Positions 8,219 through 17,313 of a stretch of 40,424 nucleotides of DNA are shown here, in pieces. The translations under genes were made by a program, and so were the position numbers. Numbering within the stretch: position 1 is the first letter of the stretch; every line of letters starts with the position of its first letter. The stretch spans positions 1 through 40,424 of the forward strand of contig NBLL01000012.1 in the NCBI GenBank assembly GCA_002084355.1, written 5' to 3'. Source of the stretch: Bacteroidetes bacterium 4572_128. Its GTDB lineage: Bacteria > Bacteroidota > Bacteroidia > Bacteroidales > 4572-128. Under the pieces are notes generated by a model that made no database searches, was not told where the DNA came from, and saw only the letters and a program-made list of their open reading frames with translations.

Positions 8219-8968
8219 TTATTTAATTTTTTGAAATAAATAATTTGGATTTTTCATAATTAATTTAAAATTTGGATTTTTTAGCACTTCTGACATCAAT
8301 TTATTAATACCGCCAAATCCAGAACCATCAGAAGAATCATCAAATAAAATATAAGCACCTTTATTTAGATGTTTATTGACATTCAAAAAATCTAACTTTG
8401 CTCCATCATAAGAATGGTCACCATCAATAAAACAAAAATCAAATTTCTCTGGCAATTTAACTTTCCTATTAAAGATGTCCGTAAGCTCTTCATCTTTCTC
8501 TTTTGAAAGAAAAAATGACTGTGAAGTATCATGAATAGAATATGGTAAATCTTTAGAATGAAAAAATATAAGGTTGTTTATATATGTTTTTTTAACGAAT
8601 TCATTATATTCTTTAAATTTAAGTTCTTTATCAAAGAAATCTTTATTATCATCTTGAAGTTTCCAAAAATCAACATTATAAAAATTTATATCTTTCTTAT
8701 ATTTTTTACTCAAATAAGTAATAATAACTGTAGAAAGTCCAACAAAAGAACCTATTTCTAATATATTTGATTTTTTATCTAATTTTTGTATTACATAGTC
8801 CCAAACATAAATATTTCCTTTTTCAAGCATACCACCACCACATACATATTCTGCATATGAAAAATATTTATCTTCTAAATATTTAGTTTTAGGAACTAAT
8901 AAATATTTAGTTTTATTAAAAAAAAATCTTAGATATTTTATTAGTTTGTGTCTTAATAATTGGATCAT
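8219..8968 (-). CDS. Class I SAM-dependent methyltransferase (Methyltransf_24-like)
   Basis: A 249-residue protein. The SAM-binding motif I is NILEIGSFVGLSTVIITYLS (near residue 71), followed by a motif II acidic strand (INFYNVDFWK) and FDFCFIDGDHSYDGAKLDFL. The last resembles the metal/active-site DGDHxY segment of macrocin-type O-methyltransferases. ILFDDSSDGSGFGGINKLM follows. Such enzymes methylate hydroxyls on sugars or small molecules; in this setting a sugar residue of the surface glycan is the likely target (inference). Its start is one base from the end of the upstream glycosyltransferase, so the two genes form a minus-strand operon set against their neighbours. Confidence 0.85.
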   Translation of the reverse strand: MIQLLRHKLIKYLRFFFNKTKYLLVPKTKYLEDKYFSYAEYVCGGGMLEKGNIYVWDYVIQKLDKKSNILEIGSFVGLSTVIITYLSKKYKKDINFYNVDFWKLQDDNKDFFDKELKFKEYNEFVKKTYINNLIFFHSKDLPYSIHDTSQSFFLSKEKDEELTDIFNRKVKLPEKFDFCFIDGDHSYDGAKLDFLNVNKHLNKGAYILFDDSSDGSGFGGINKLMSEVLKNPNFKLIMKNPNYLFQKIK

Positions 8969-8969
8969 A

Positions 8970-10088
8970 TTATTTTGTTAATAACAAATTTAAATATTCT
9001 TTTTTTACAGCTGTCCATGAATAATTATTTTCAAATAATTTTCTATTGGATATTCCTTTTTCTTTAAACCAATTAGGATTATTGATTAGTTTATTATTAA
9101 TAAATGAAGACAAAGCATTTTCTTTAGTCATATCAATACAAACTGTATCATCTTTTAAAATCCATCTAAAAAGTTCTTTATCATGAAGTATTACAGGAAG
9201 TCCTGCAGACATGGCTTCAATACTTACAATACCAAAACCTTCCTGAATTGATGCAAGAACAAATAAATCAGCTACAGCATATACTTCTGGAATATCATTT
9301 CTATTTACAAACAAATGAATGAATCGTTTACCTAACAATTCTTTTCCTAACTTTATTAAATCAGATTCACCTATTTTTCCACAAAGTACAAGTGTCCAGT
9401 CTTTAGAAAGTTTATTTGTTTCACGAATGATATATTCCATGTTTTTAGAACGGTTAATTACACCAACACTCAACAATACCTTTTTTGTTTGAATTCCAAA
9501 TTTATTCCTTAATTCTTCTTTTGTTTGCTTTAAATTATCAGACGTATCATTAATAAAATGAGGTATCAAAAAAGTTTCTTTGTTTATTTTATTTTCCTTA
9601 AAATAAGATACTTGTTTTTTATAATTCTCAATGCTTACTTGATGAAAAACATCTCCCATCTGTATATATTCTTTTGGCTCCATACTTACACCATGAGTTA
9701 AAATAATAGTTGGCTTACCTTTCATTAGAAATTTAAATACTAAAAGAGTTCTGCCAACCATAGGTTCTATAACCAAAATTTTATCAAATTTTTTAAATCT
9801 AATAAGAGTATGAAAAATAAATTTTAATGAAAAGAATAAAGATTCCCAATAAAAATTAGTACCTCTAAACTTTGCAAGAAATCTAACTATTTTAGAATCT
9901 CTGGAAAATGTATGCAATGGTTTTTCAATTTTATTTTTCTTGCCTGTTCTTTTATATAACTTAAATTCAATACCTTCAATATTTTCTTTTAATAAGCTAT
10001 TAAATAAAAGTCGTGTATGTGTTTCATAGCCTCTCATCACATCATCTAAGCCTGCACATAATATTGCAATTTCTTTTATTTTTTTCAT
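8970..10088 (-). CDS. Glycosyltransferase family 4
   Basis: A 372-residue GT-B enzyme. The N-terminal domain starts IAILCAGLDDVMRGYETHTR, with the conserved glycine-rich acceptor loop. The donor domain has KVLLSVGVINRSKNMEYII, WTLVLCGKIGESD, and LFVLASIQEGFGIVSIEAMS with an intact EX7E motif (EGFGIVSIE). First gene of a two-gene minus-strand unit with the methyltransferase. A TAATTTTG box sits 31 bp upstream of the ATG. Confidence 0.92.
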   Translation of the reverse strand: MKKIKEIAILCAGLDDVMRGYETHTRLLFNSLLKENIEGIEFKLYKRTGKKNKIEKPLHTFSRDSKIVRFLAKFRGTNFYWESLFFSLKFIFHTLIRFKKFDKILVIEPMVGRTLLVFKFLMKGKPTIILTHGVSMEPKEYIQMGDVFHQVSIENYKKQVSYFKENKINKETFLIPHFINDTSDNLKQTKEELRNKFGIQTKKVLLSVGVINRSKNMEYIIRETNKLSKDWTLVLCGKIGESDLIKLGKELLGKRFIHLFVNRNDIPEVYAVADLFVLASIQEGFGIVSIEAMSAGLPVILHDKELFRWILKDDTVCIDMTKENALSSFINNKLINNPNWFKEKGISNRKLFENNYSWTAVKKEYLNLLLTK

Positions 10089-10119
10089 TTCTAAAATTCA
10101 ATATAAAATAAATTTTACA

Positions 10120-10127
10120 CAAAATTA
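10120..10127 (-). promoter_or_regulatory. -7 promoter box TAATTTTG
   Basis: On the minus strand this is an exact TAnnTTTG match, 31 bp upstream of the glycosyltransferase start at 10088. The rest of the 10089-10300 gap holds only A/T-rich sequence. Confidence 0.35.
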
Positions 10128-10300
10128 AAATAATTTATTTGTTTTCATTTTTTTTTATAATTTTATTATAATTTATTTTTAATAAAATTATGAACAAAAT
10201 TATTTATTAAAAACGGAATTTTCCCAGAAAATCTGATTTTAAAAATGCTTTTTTGTTTTTTTATTTATGTAAAAAAAATTAATTGAATTAATTAATAATT

Positions 10301-11352
10301 ATGAAAAAAATTTGTTTATTAACAGACGGAATTTTTCCTTATGTTATGGGAGGAATGCAAAAACATTCTTATTATAGTGCGAAATATTTTGCGAGAAATG
10401 AAATATTTACTGATGTTTATCATTTTATTCCGAATGATAAAAAACATTTGAAATTAAAAGATTTTTTTTCCGAAAAAGAGTTAATTTTTTTAAATTTTCA
10501 TGAAATAGATTTTCCAAAATCTATTTATTTTCCCGGGCATTATCTTTATAATTCTTATATTTTCTCAAAAAATATTTTTGATATTTTAATAAAAAATTTA
10601 AAAAATGTTAAATTAATTTATTCACAAGGTTTTTCTGCTTGGTATTTATTGAAAAATAAAACTAAAATAAATAATTCTATAAAAATAGCTGTTAATTTTC
10701 ATGGTTTGGAGATGTTCCAAAAAACAGTAAATTTTAAAAATTTATTTGAAAATCATTTATTAAAAAAACCAGTTTTGTATAATTTGAATAGATCTGATTT
10801 TTCCATTTCACTTGGTGGGAAATTAAAAATAATAAAATTAGAAAATTTGTTTTTATTGGTCGTTATGAAAAGCGAAAAGGTATTCCACAATTACAAAATG
10901 TTTTAAAAAACCTACAAAAAGATTTAAAATATTCTTTTGAATTTATAGGAGCTATTCCCGAAAAAATACGTTTAAAAGATGAAAAAATAGTTTATCACGG
11001 TGTCATTTTAGAAGAAAATAAAATTATGAATATTTTACAAAATGCTGATTTTATTGTAGTTCCAAGTTTTTCTGAAGGTATGCCGACAGTAATTTTAGAA
11101 GCAATGTCTTGTGCTTGTGCTGTAATTGCTACCGATGTAGGAGCAGTAAATTGTTTAGTAAATGAAAAAACAGGCTGGTTAATAGAAGCCGTAAATTTAA
11201 AACAATTAGAAAAAAGTATTATTCAAGCAATTTCAATTTCGGATAATGAGCTTTTAGAAAAAAAGAAAAACGCTTTATCTTTAATAAAAGAAAAGTTCTT
11301 ATTAGAAAAAGTTATAGAAAAAACATTAAAAGAATTAAGGTTCAATGATTAG
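10301..11352 (+). pseudogene. Glycosyltransferase family 4, frameshifted
   Basis: The first frame (10301-10906) encodes a good GT-B acceptor domain (ICLLTDGIFPYVMGGMQKHS to NRSDFSISLGGKL) and then runs into nonsense. The second frame, open from about 10801 to 11352, encodes the donor domain: KFVFIGRYEKRKGIPQL, FEFIGAIPEKIR, and VVPSFSEGMPTVILEAMSCA with the EX7E motif. Adding one A to the A5 run at 10825-10829 joins the two as GGKLKNNKIRKFVFIGR, a protein of about 358 residues. The usual interdomain linker would still be short, so a small internal deletion is also possible. It is either a recent pseudogene or a homopolymer miscall. It belongs with the surface-polysaccharide genes on either side. 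Confidence 0.8.
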
Positions 11353-11354
11353 AA

Positions 11355-11615
11355 TTTTTTTTTTCGTAAAAATGCAAAATTTTAATGAATTAAATTAATA
11401 AAAAAAATTTTTTTTTAAAAAAAACGATAAATTTTAATGAATTTAAATTAAAAAGAAATTTTTTCAAAAAAATGTTAAAATTTTTATAATTTTCAAAAAA
11501 AAATTTTTCCAAAAAACGTCCAAAATTTTAATGAATTAAAATAAAAATTTTTTTTTCGTAAAAATGTCAAAATTTTAATGAATTAAATTATTCATTAAAA
11601 TTTTCTTTTTTAAAA
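11355..11615. repeat. Intergenic AT repeat units
   Basis: Four to five units carrying a core like AAATGTCAAAATTTTAATGA followed by ATTAAA and long A/T tracts (near 11372, 11425, 11475, 11515 and 11565). It lies between two convergent genes. This is the same family as the other gaps, here with GAATTAAATTA as the spacer. Confidence 0.65.
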
Positions 11616-11627
11616 AAGAAACATTTT

Positions 11628-12659
11628 CTAATATTTTTTTCTTTTAATTTTATTTTTTTTTAAAAAATATTTTAAAATAAAATAAAAATATTCAAATTTT
11701 ATAATCTCTTCTGCCGATTTATTATTATTTTCCATAGGTATTCTATGTAGATTAAATTTAGAAAAATCATCTTTTAAACCAGAAATTCCAAATGACATTT
11801 TACAATTTTCAACATTATACAAATAATTAAATAATTCAATTTTTATTTCATCGTCGCTAAAAGGAAAAGAAAAATATTTTTCTTTCAAAAAAAATTCTTT
11901 TTTAAGAAACTCAAAACTTTTAAATATTTGAATTTTTTGATTTTGAAAATTTAATTCCTTTAAATTTGGATGATCTAAAGTGTGCGAACCAATTGTAAAA
12001 CCCCTATTTAAAAGATTTTTAATTTCTATTTTGTTCAAATAAGGTTGATTTTTACATAAAAAATCATTAAAATTTATATTTATTTTCTTAGCAATTTTTT
12101 CTAAAATAAATTTTTCTTTATATTTTATGCTTAATAATTTTTTCAAAAGTGTATCTTTATTTTTAAAATTTATTTTAAATATTTCATCAAAATCTTTCAA
12201 AATAAATTTTTCTTTTTTTGAATTTATTTTTTCAATTATCAAGCTTACTTTATATCTAAAAAAAAGTTTTTTATTATCTATAAAATCTGTATTTAAAAAT
12301 ACTGTTGCGGGAATACCTTTTTTTTCTAAAATTGGAGCAATTACGGTATAAAATTCTTTCAAACCATCATCAAAACTCATATGAAATACAGGTTTTTTTA
12401 AAATTTTATTATTTGAGGTAATTTCAAACAATTCATTTATTGATATTGCTTTGTAAAATTTACAAAAATATTCTAAGTCTTTTAAGAATAATTTTGTGTT
12501 CCTAATAGAATATAAATTGCTAATGTGTGGTAATTTCACATCACTAATTGTGTGATAAAACGGTAATAATATTTTTCTTCTCGTTATTTTTATAAAAAAA
12601 TTATTTGGAATTTTTTTCGAAAAAAGAAATAAAAATTTTTTTAAGATACTATTTTTCAT
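11628..12659 (-). CDS. Polysaccharide deacetylase family protein (NodB domain)
   Basis: A 343-residue protein of the carbohydrate esterase 4 type. Motif 1 is MSFDDG (catalytic base and metal aspartates) and motif 2 is GSHTLDHPNL (HxxxH-type metal ligands). FSFPFSDD takes the place of the usual RxPxG/Y region, and there is a C-terminal LHRIPME. Near the N-terminus ILLPFYHTISD resembles the strand found in membrane- or cell-envelope deacetylases. These enzymes remove N-acetyl groups from amino-sugar polymers. A long insertion of about 100 residues rich in lysine separates motifs 1 and 2. Next to a glycosyltransferase block, it probably modifies the same polysaccharide. Confidence 0.88.
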   Translation of the reverse strand: MKNSILKKFLFLFSKKIPNNFFIKITRRKILLPFYHTISDVKLPHISNLYSIRNTKLFLKDLEYFCKFYKAISINELFEITSNNKILKKPVFHMSFDDGLKEFYTVIAPILEKKGIPATVFLNTDFIDNKKLFFRYKVSLIIEKINSKKEKFILKDFDEIFKINFKNKDTLLKKLLSIKYKEKFILEKIAKKININFNDFLCKNQPYLNKIEIKNLLNRGFTIGSHTLDHPNLKELNFQNQKIQIFKSFEFLKKEFFLKEKYFSFPFSDDEIKIELFNYLYNVENCKMSFGISGLKDDFSKFNLHRIPMENNNKSAEEIIKFEYFYFILKYFLKKNKIKRKKY

Positions 12660-12740
12660 AATTTTAAAAATAATTTTTTTTTTTTTATATAATCTATTTT
12701 TTTTTTTTATTTTGCAAAAAAATATTAAAAATCATATTTA

Positions 12741-14666
12741 ATGAAAACATTCGAAGAACTTGGTTTAAATTCAGAAATATTAAAAGCCATAGAAGATTTA
12801 GGATTTGAAAGTCCTACTCTTGTGCAAGACAAGACTATAGACGTTTTATTGAATTCTAATAAAGATTTAGTTGTATTGTCTCAAACTGGAACAGGAAAAA
12901 CTGCTGCTTTTGGTTTTCCTTTAATTCAAAAAATTGAAAAAGATACAAAAAAACCACAAACTTTAATTTTATGTCCTACTCGTGAATTATGTATTCAAAT
13001 TGCGAAAGATTTAAAATCGTATGCTAAATATACAGAAAATTTTAATATTGTTGCTGTTTATGGAGGTTCTTCCATAGAAAAACAGATGTATGATTTAAAA
13101 AGTAATGTACAAATGGTTGTTGGCACGCCCGGAAGAACTTTAGATTTAATAAAAAGAAAAAAGTTAAATGTATCAGAAATAAAATATCTTATCCTCGATG
13201 AAGCCGATGAAATGTTTAATATGGGCTTTAAAGAAGAATTAAATTCTATTTTAGAAAAAACGCCAGACAAGAAACAAAATTGCCTTTTTACAGCAACAAT
13301 GCCAAAAGAGGCTTATAGAATTGCGTCTAAATATATGGATAATCCAGAGGAAATTGTTGCTGGAAAGAAAAATATTGGTGCGATTAATGTAAATCACGTT
13401 TATTATATGGTTCAGGCAAAAGATAGATATAAAGCTTTGAAACGTATTGCAGATGTAAATCCCAATATTTATGGAATAATTTTTTGCCGTACTCGTAGAG
13501 AAACGAAAGATATTGCAGATAAATTAATGGGTGACGGTTATAATGCTGATGCTTTACACGGTGATTTATCGCAAGCACAACGTGATTATGTTATGCACCG
13601 TTTTAGAGTAAAAAATTTGCAAATTCTTGTTGCAACTGATGTCGCTGCCCGTGGTCTTGATGTTGAAGATTTAACACATATTATTAATTATAATATGCCA
13701 GATGATCCAGAAGCTTATATTCACAGAAGTGGCAGAACAGGAAGAGCAGGAAAAAAAGGTACTTCTATTTCTATTATTCACACAAGAAGTATGAATAAAA
13801 TTCGTGAATTAGAAAAAAAAGTTTCTCAGAAATTTGAAAGGAATTTGATACCTATTGGCGAAGAAATTTGTGAAAAACAACTTTTTAATTTAATTGATAA
13901 AGTAGAAAAAATTAAAGTTGATGAAAAACAAATTGAAAAATATCTTCCAATAATTTACAAAAAATTAGATTGGTTGAACAGAGAAGATTTAATTAAACAT
14001 TTTGTTTCTGTTGAATTTAATCATTTTTTAGAATATTATAAGAATGCTGTCGATTTGAATGTTCAGATTAGAAAAGATAGGAATACTAAAGACGGAAAAG
14101 AAAACTCTCGACATTCTTCGGAAAATTTTTCAAGATTTTACATAAATATTGGTTCTGTAAATAAATTAGTTCCTGTTCGTTTGATAGGTTTAATTAATGA
14201 AAGATTAAAGAAAAGAGATGTTGAAATAGGAAAAATAGAAATTTTAAAGAAATTTTCTTTTTTTGAAGTTGATAAAAATTTTGAGGATCAAGTATTAGAT
14301 ACTTTTAAAAATTATGAGTTTGAAGGTAATAGTTTAATTGTGGAGCTTTCAAAAGAAAAAAAAGGATCTCAGCAAGACGGTAATTTTAGAAAAAGGAATT
14401 TCAAAAAAAATGATAGTTTCAAAAGAAACGACAGATTTAAAAAAGATGACGGTTTCAAAAGAAACGACAGATTTAAAAAAGATGAAGGTTTCAAAAGAAC
14501 TGACAGATTTAAGAAAGATGACGGTTTTAAAAGAACCGACAGATTTAAAAAAGATGACGGTTTTAAAAGAACCGACAGATTTAAGAAAGATGACGGTTTC
14601 AAAAAAAACGACAGATTTAAGAAAGATGACGGTTTCAAAAAAGATAATAGTTTTAATGAGGAATGA
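12741..14666 (+). CDS. DEAD-box ATP-dependent RNA helicase with DbpA-type RNA-binding domain
   Basis: A 641-residue helicase. It has a Q motif (TFEELGLNSEILKAIEDLGF to Q29), motif I SQTGTGKT at 47-54, PTREL, GG, TPGR, DEAD near 153, TATMP, and the helicase C domain with ARGLD, HRSGRTGRAG and IHTRS. A DbpA RNA-binding domain follows near 465-545 (FYINIGSVNKLVPVRLIGLI). The last 84 residues are seven 12-residue repeats of the form DGFKRTDRFKKD, a charged RNA-binding tail. Such proteins remodel ribosomal precursors and cold-shock mRNA (DeaD/CsdA class). The final codons (NEE-stop) are contributed by an inverted-repeat element at 14653. The lipoprotein gene follows in the same direction. Confidence 0.96.
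   Translation: MKTFEELGLNSEILKAIEDLGFESPTLVQDKTIDVLLNSNKDLVVLSQTGTGKTAAFGFPLIQKIEKDTKKPQTLILCPTRELCIQIAKDLKSYAKYTENFNIVAVYGGSSIEKQMYDLKSNVQMVVGTPGRTLDLIKRKKLNVSEIKYLILDEADEMFNMGFKEELNSILEKTPDKKQNCLFTATMPKEAYRIASKYMDNPEEIVAGKKNIGAINVNHVYYMVQAKDRYKALKRIADVNPNIYGIIFCRTRRETKDIADKLMGDGYNADALHGDLSQAQRDYVMHRFRVKNLQILVATDVAARGLDVEDLTHIINYNMPDDPEAYIHRSGRTGRAGKKGTSISIIHTRSMNKIRELEKKVSQKFERNLIPIGEEICEKQLFNLIDKVEKIKVDEKQIEKYLPIIYKKLDWLNREDLIKHFVSVEFNHFLEYYKNAVDLNVQIRKDRNTKDGKENSRHSSENFSRFYINIGSVNKLVPVRLIGLINERLKKRDVEIGKIEILKKFSFFEVDKNFEDQVLDTFKNYEFEGNSLIVELSKEKKGSQQDGNFRKRNFKKNDSFKRNDRFKKDDGFKRNDRFKKDEGFKRTDRFKKDDGFKRTDRFKKDDGFKRTDRFKKDDGFKKNDRFKKDDGFKKDNSFNEE
14412..14663 (+). repeat. Seven 36-bp in-frame coding repeats
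   Basis: Seven tandem 36-bp units encode the helicase tail (residues 558-641), with changes between N/T, D/E and R/K at fixed positions. Nucleotide similarity is high enough that all three plus frames and one minus frame stay open, which suggests recent expansion. The last unit is degenerate (DGFKKDNSFNEE). Confidence 0.9.
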
Positions 14667-14786
14667 GGAATATTTTAATGAGAAATTAGGAATGAGAAAT
14701 GAGGGATGTTTTAATAAGAATATTTATTTAGAATTTTTTGAAAAGAGATTAATATTTCGCATTCCTCATTCCTCATTCCTCATTAA
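14653..14786. mobile_element. Small inverted-repeat (MITE-like) element
   Basis: A 19-bp perfect inverted repeat (TTAATGAGGAATGAGGAAT at 14653-14671 and its complement at 14768-14786) bounds a 134-bp segment. Both ends also contain further GGAAT/ATTCC iterations. The left arm supplies the last codons and stop of the helicase. The right arm ends exactly where the hydrophobic signal of the next lipoprotein begins (ATTAAGTTGTTT). No transposase is encoded. Confidence 0.65.
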
Positions 14787-15945
14787 GTTGTTTATTTTAT
14801 TTTTTTTTTTTCAAAGTTGTGTTGGTAAAAGCGAAGAAATTAAAAAGATAAAAGTTGGTGCTGAAAGAACCGAAATTTATTTACCATTATTAAAAAATAA
14901 AAAAGTTGCTATAGTTTCCAATCAAAGTTCATTAATTGGAAAAAAACATCTTGTTGATAGCCTTTTGAAATTGAAAATAAATATAGTAAAAATTTTTTGT
15001 CCAGAGCATGGTTTTAGAGGAAAAGCTGACGCTGGTGAACATGTTAATTCTTATACAGATAAGAAAACTGGTTTAAAAGTGATTTCTTTATTTGGAAAAA
15101 ATAAAAAGGCTCGTAAAAAAGATTTAAAAAATATTGATATAATTATTTTTGATATACAGGATGTTGGGGTTAGATTTTATACATATACTTCCACTATGCA
15201 TTATATGATGGAATCTTGCAGTGAAAATAATATTCAAATGTTGATTTTTGACCGTCCAAATCCTAATGGTTTTTATGTTGATGGGAATATTTTAGATATG
15301 AAATTTAAGTCTTTTGTTGGAATGCATCCTGTTCCGATAGTACACGGTTTGACAATTGGCGAATATGCAAAAATGATAAACGGTGAAAAATGGTTAAAAA
15401 ATGGAATAAAATGTGACTTAAAAATTATTCCTTGTGAAAATTACACACATAAAGATTTGTACGAATTGCCAATAAAACCGTCTCCGAATTTGCCAAATAT
15501 TAGTTCAATTTATTTGTATCCGTCTTTGTGCTTATTTGAAGGAACGCCGATAAGTATTGGACGTGGAACAGATTTTCCTTTTCAAGTTTTTGGACATCCG
15601 AGTTTTAAAAATGATACTTTTATTTTTATTCCTAAGATTACAGAAGGAAGTAAATATCCAAAATTTAAAAATAAGAAATGTTTTGGTTTTGATTTGAGAA
15701 AAGAAAAAAATAATATTCTTAATTCGAAAAAAATTAATTTATCTTTTTTGATAGAAAGTTATAAAAAGTTTGAAAAAAAAGGTCATTTTTTTAAAAAATT
15801 TTTTTCTGTTCTTGCTGGTGGAAAAACCTTAGAAAATCAAATTAAAAAAAATCTTAGCGAAAAAGAAATTCGTAAAACTTGGGAAAAAGACTTAAGAAAT
15901 TTTAAAATTTTAAGAAAAAAATATCTTATTTATGAGGATTTTTAA
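14692..15945 (+). CDS. NamZ/DUF1343-family exo-beta-N-acetylmuramidase-like lipoprotein
   Basis: The mature part matches the DUF1343 (NamZ) family: KKVAIVSNQSSLIGKKHLVD, CPEHGFRGKADAGEHV, IIFDIQDVGVRFYTYTSTMH, LIFDRPNPNG, PVPIVHGLTIGEYAKMINGE, and LCLFEGTPISIGRGTDFPFQ. NamZ removes terminal MurNAc from peptidoglycan fragments. A lipoprotein signal (KLFILFFFFQSC) precedes it. No ATG lies at the natural start of that signal. The nearest in-frame ATGs (14656, 14692) are inside the small inverted-repeat element and would add over 30 odd residues, so initiation at ATT 14782 or TTG 14788 is an alternative. It precedes an amidase-like DUF1460 gene in the same direction, suggesting a muropeptide-degrading pair. 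Confidence 0.85.
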   Translation: MRNEGCFNKNIYLEFFEKRLIFRIPHSSFLIKLFILFFFFQSCVGKSEEIKKIKVGAERTEIYLPLLKNKKVAIVSNQSSLIGKKHLVDSLLKLKINIVKIFCPEHGFRGKADAGEHVNSYTDKKTGLKVISLFGKNKKARKKDLKNIDIIIFDIQDVGVRFYTYTSTMHYMMESCSENNIQMLIFDRPNPNGFYVDGNILDMKFKSFVGMHPVPIVHGLTIGEYAKMINGEKWLKNGIKCDLKIIPCENYTHKDLYELPIKPSPNLPNISSIYLYPSLCLFEGTPISIGRGTDFPFQVFGHPSFKNDTFIFIPKITEGSKYPKFKNKKCFGFDLRKEKNNILNSKKINLSFLIESYKKFEKKGHFFKKFFSVLAGGKTLENQIKKNLSEKEIRKTWEKDLRNFKILRKKYLIYEDF

Positions 15946-15949
15946 TTTG

Positions 15950-16350
15950 AAATTATTAGAATTTTTGGCTATAAAACTTTTTTGTGTAGGAATTTTTTCT
16001 TAAATAAGTATCATTTTTATGATTTTAAATTAAAAAAAATTTTTTTCAAAAAAACGTTAATTTTTTATGTTTTCAAATTATTAAAAAAAAAATTTTTCGA
16101 AAAGAACCAAATATTTTATGATTCAAATAAAAAATTTAAAAAATTGGCGATTTTGAAAAAAATATTTTTTTATTTAAATTAAAAGATATTAAAATTTTGG
16201 ACGAATTTTGAAAAATTTTTATTTCAAAATAAAAAACATTAATTTTTTTTTCTAATGAAATTTATAATAAATTTATACAGGAAATTCTAAAAAGAATATT
16301 ATTTTTTTGAAAATTTTTTTTATTTTATTAAAAATAAATTAAAAATATTT
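15950..16350. repeat. Intergenic AT repeat units (419-bp gap)
   Basis: No convincing gene: the only open frame (15982-16182) is a lysine/phenylalanine-rich product of repeat sequence. The gap holds four or five degenerate repeat units, with forward cores (AACGTTAATTTTT near 16054) and inverted cores (ATTGGCGATTTTG near 16143; AAAATTTTGGACGAATTTTG near 16190). Promoters for the following gene are not obvious. Confidence 0.6.
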
Positions 16351-16364
16351 TTCGTTTTAATTTT

Positions 16365-17198
16365 ATGAAAAATTTTATTACGGTAATTTATATTTTATTT
16401 TCTTTTTTTGTTTCTTTTTCACAAGAAAAAGATAAAAATCTTTGCGAATTAATTTTAGAAACTTCTTTAAAATCGGAATTGTATAAAGAAAAAATTAACA
16501 ATGTTGTTATAGAAGTTGGGAAAAACTTCATTTTTTTTCCATATAAATCAGGAGTTTTAGAAAAAAATGAAAAAGAACGTTTAGTTATTAATTTAAGAGA
16601 ATTAGATTGTGTAACTTTCGTTGAAAATACAATAGCAATATCAAATTTAATAAAATCAAAAAAAAATGATTTTTCTGATTTTAAAAAAGAACTGCAATTA
16701 ATAAGGTATAGAAATGGAGAGATAAAAAATTATTCTTCCAGATTACATTATTTTTCTGACTGGATATTTGAAAATGAAAAAAATAAGAAAGTAAAAGATA
16801 TTACAAAAATTCTCGACGGTGAAATTTATAAAAAAAATATAAATTTTATCTCAAGAAATAAAAATAAGTATAAAGGAATTTCTGACGAAAATATTTTAGA
16901 AGAAATAAGAAATATAGAAAATAATATTTCAAAAAGAAAATATTATTTCATACCAAAAAATAAAATCTCAAAAATAAAAGACAAAATTAAAGATGGAGAT
17001 ATAATTGCTATTACCTTAAATATTAAGAATTTAGATATTGCTCATGTTGGAATAGCAATATGGGAAAATTCAAAACTTCATCTTTTGCATGCTTCGTCCA
17101 GAATGAAAAAAATTGTAATTTCTAAAAAAACATTAGATAATTATATATTAAATAATAAACAATTTACAGGTCTGATGGTTGTCAGACCGCAATTTTAA
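16365..17198 (+). CDS. DUF1460 (AmiA-like) N-acetylmuramoyl-L-alanine amidase-like protein
   Basis: A 277-residue exported protein; the signal peptide runs to about residue 19 (FFVSFSQ). The DUF1460 domain belongs to the NlpC/P60 cysteine-peptidase fold. The putative nucleophile is the cysteine in RELDCVTFVENTIA, and the histidine is in DIAHVGIAIW. RYRNGEIKNYSSRLHYFSDW and LLHASSRMKKIV are also family signatures. Characterised homologues in Bacteroides cleave the MurNAc-L-Ala bond of small muropeptides. Downstream of a NamZ-like lipoprotein, it fits periplasmic peptidoglycan turnover. Confidence 0.9.
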   Translation: MKNFITVIYILFSFFVSFSQEKDKNLCELILETSLKSELYKEKINNVVIEVGKNFIFFPYKSGVLEKNEKERLVINLRELDCVTFVENTIAISNLIKSKKNDFSDFKKELQLIRYRNGEIKNYSSRLHYFSDWIFENEKNKKVKDITKILDGEIYKKNINFISRNKNKYKGISDENILEEIRNIENNISKRKYYFIPKNKISKIKDKIKDGDIIAITLNIKNLDIAHVGIAIWENSKLHLLHASSRMKKIVISKKTLDNYILNNKQFTGLMVVRPQF

Positions 17199-17283
17199 AA
17201 TTAAAAAAAAGAAATTTTTTATTTTTTTAATTAAAAAAAAAATTTTTGAATGATTTTTGTTTTATTTTATTAAAAAAATTTTT

Positions 17284-17291
17284 TATTTTTG
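17284..17291 (+). promoter_or_regulatory. -7 promoter box TATTTTTG
   Basis: Exact TAnnTTTG match 22 bp upstream of the ATG at 17314. A TTTG at 17256-17259 could be the -33 box, though the 24-bp spacing is wider than usual. Confidence 0.4.
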
Positions 17292-17313
17292 TAAAATTTT
17301 TAAAAAAAGAATT

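Noticed and set aside
8219-10088. Mobile insertion of the inverted glycosyltransferase-methyltransferase pair
   Set aside because: No flanking repeats, integrase or composition change was seen; mixed gene direction is common in polysaccharide loci.
14369-14638. 89-codon minus-strand frame and a long plus-strand frame across the helicase tail
   Set aside because: They arise because the 36-bp repeat is open in several frames; the DGFKR-type reading continues the helicase and is the real one.
15982-16182. 66-codon open frame after the NamZ-like gene
   Set aside because: It is made of intergenic repeat units, its product is nearly all K, F, N and I, and it shows no motif.
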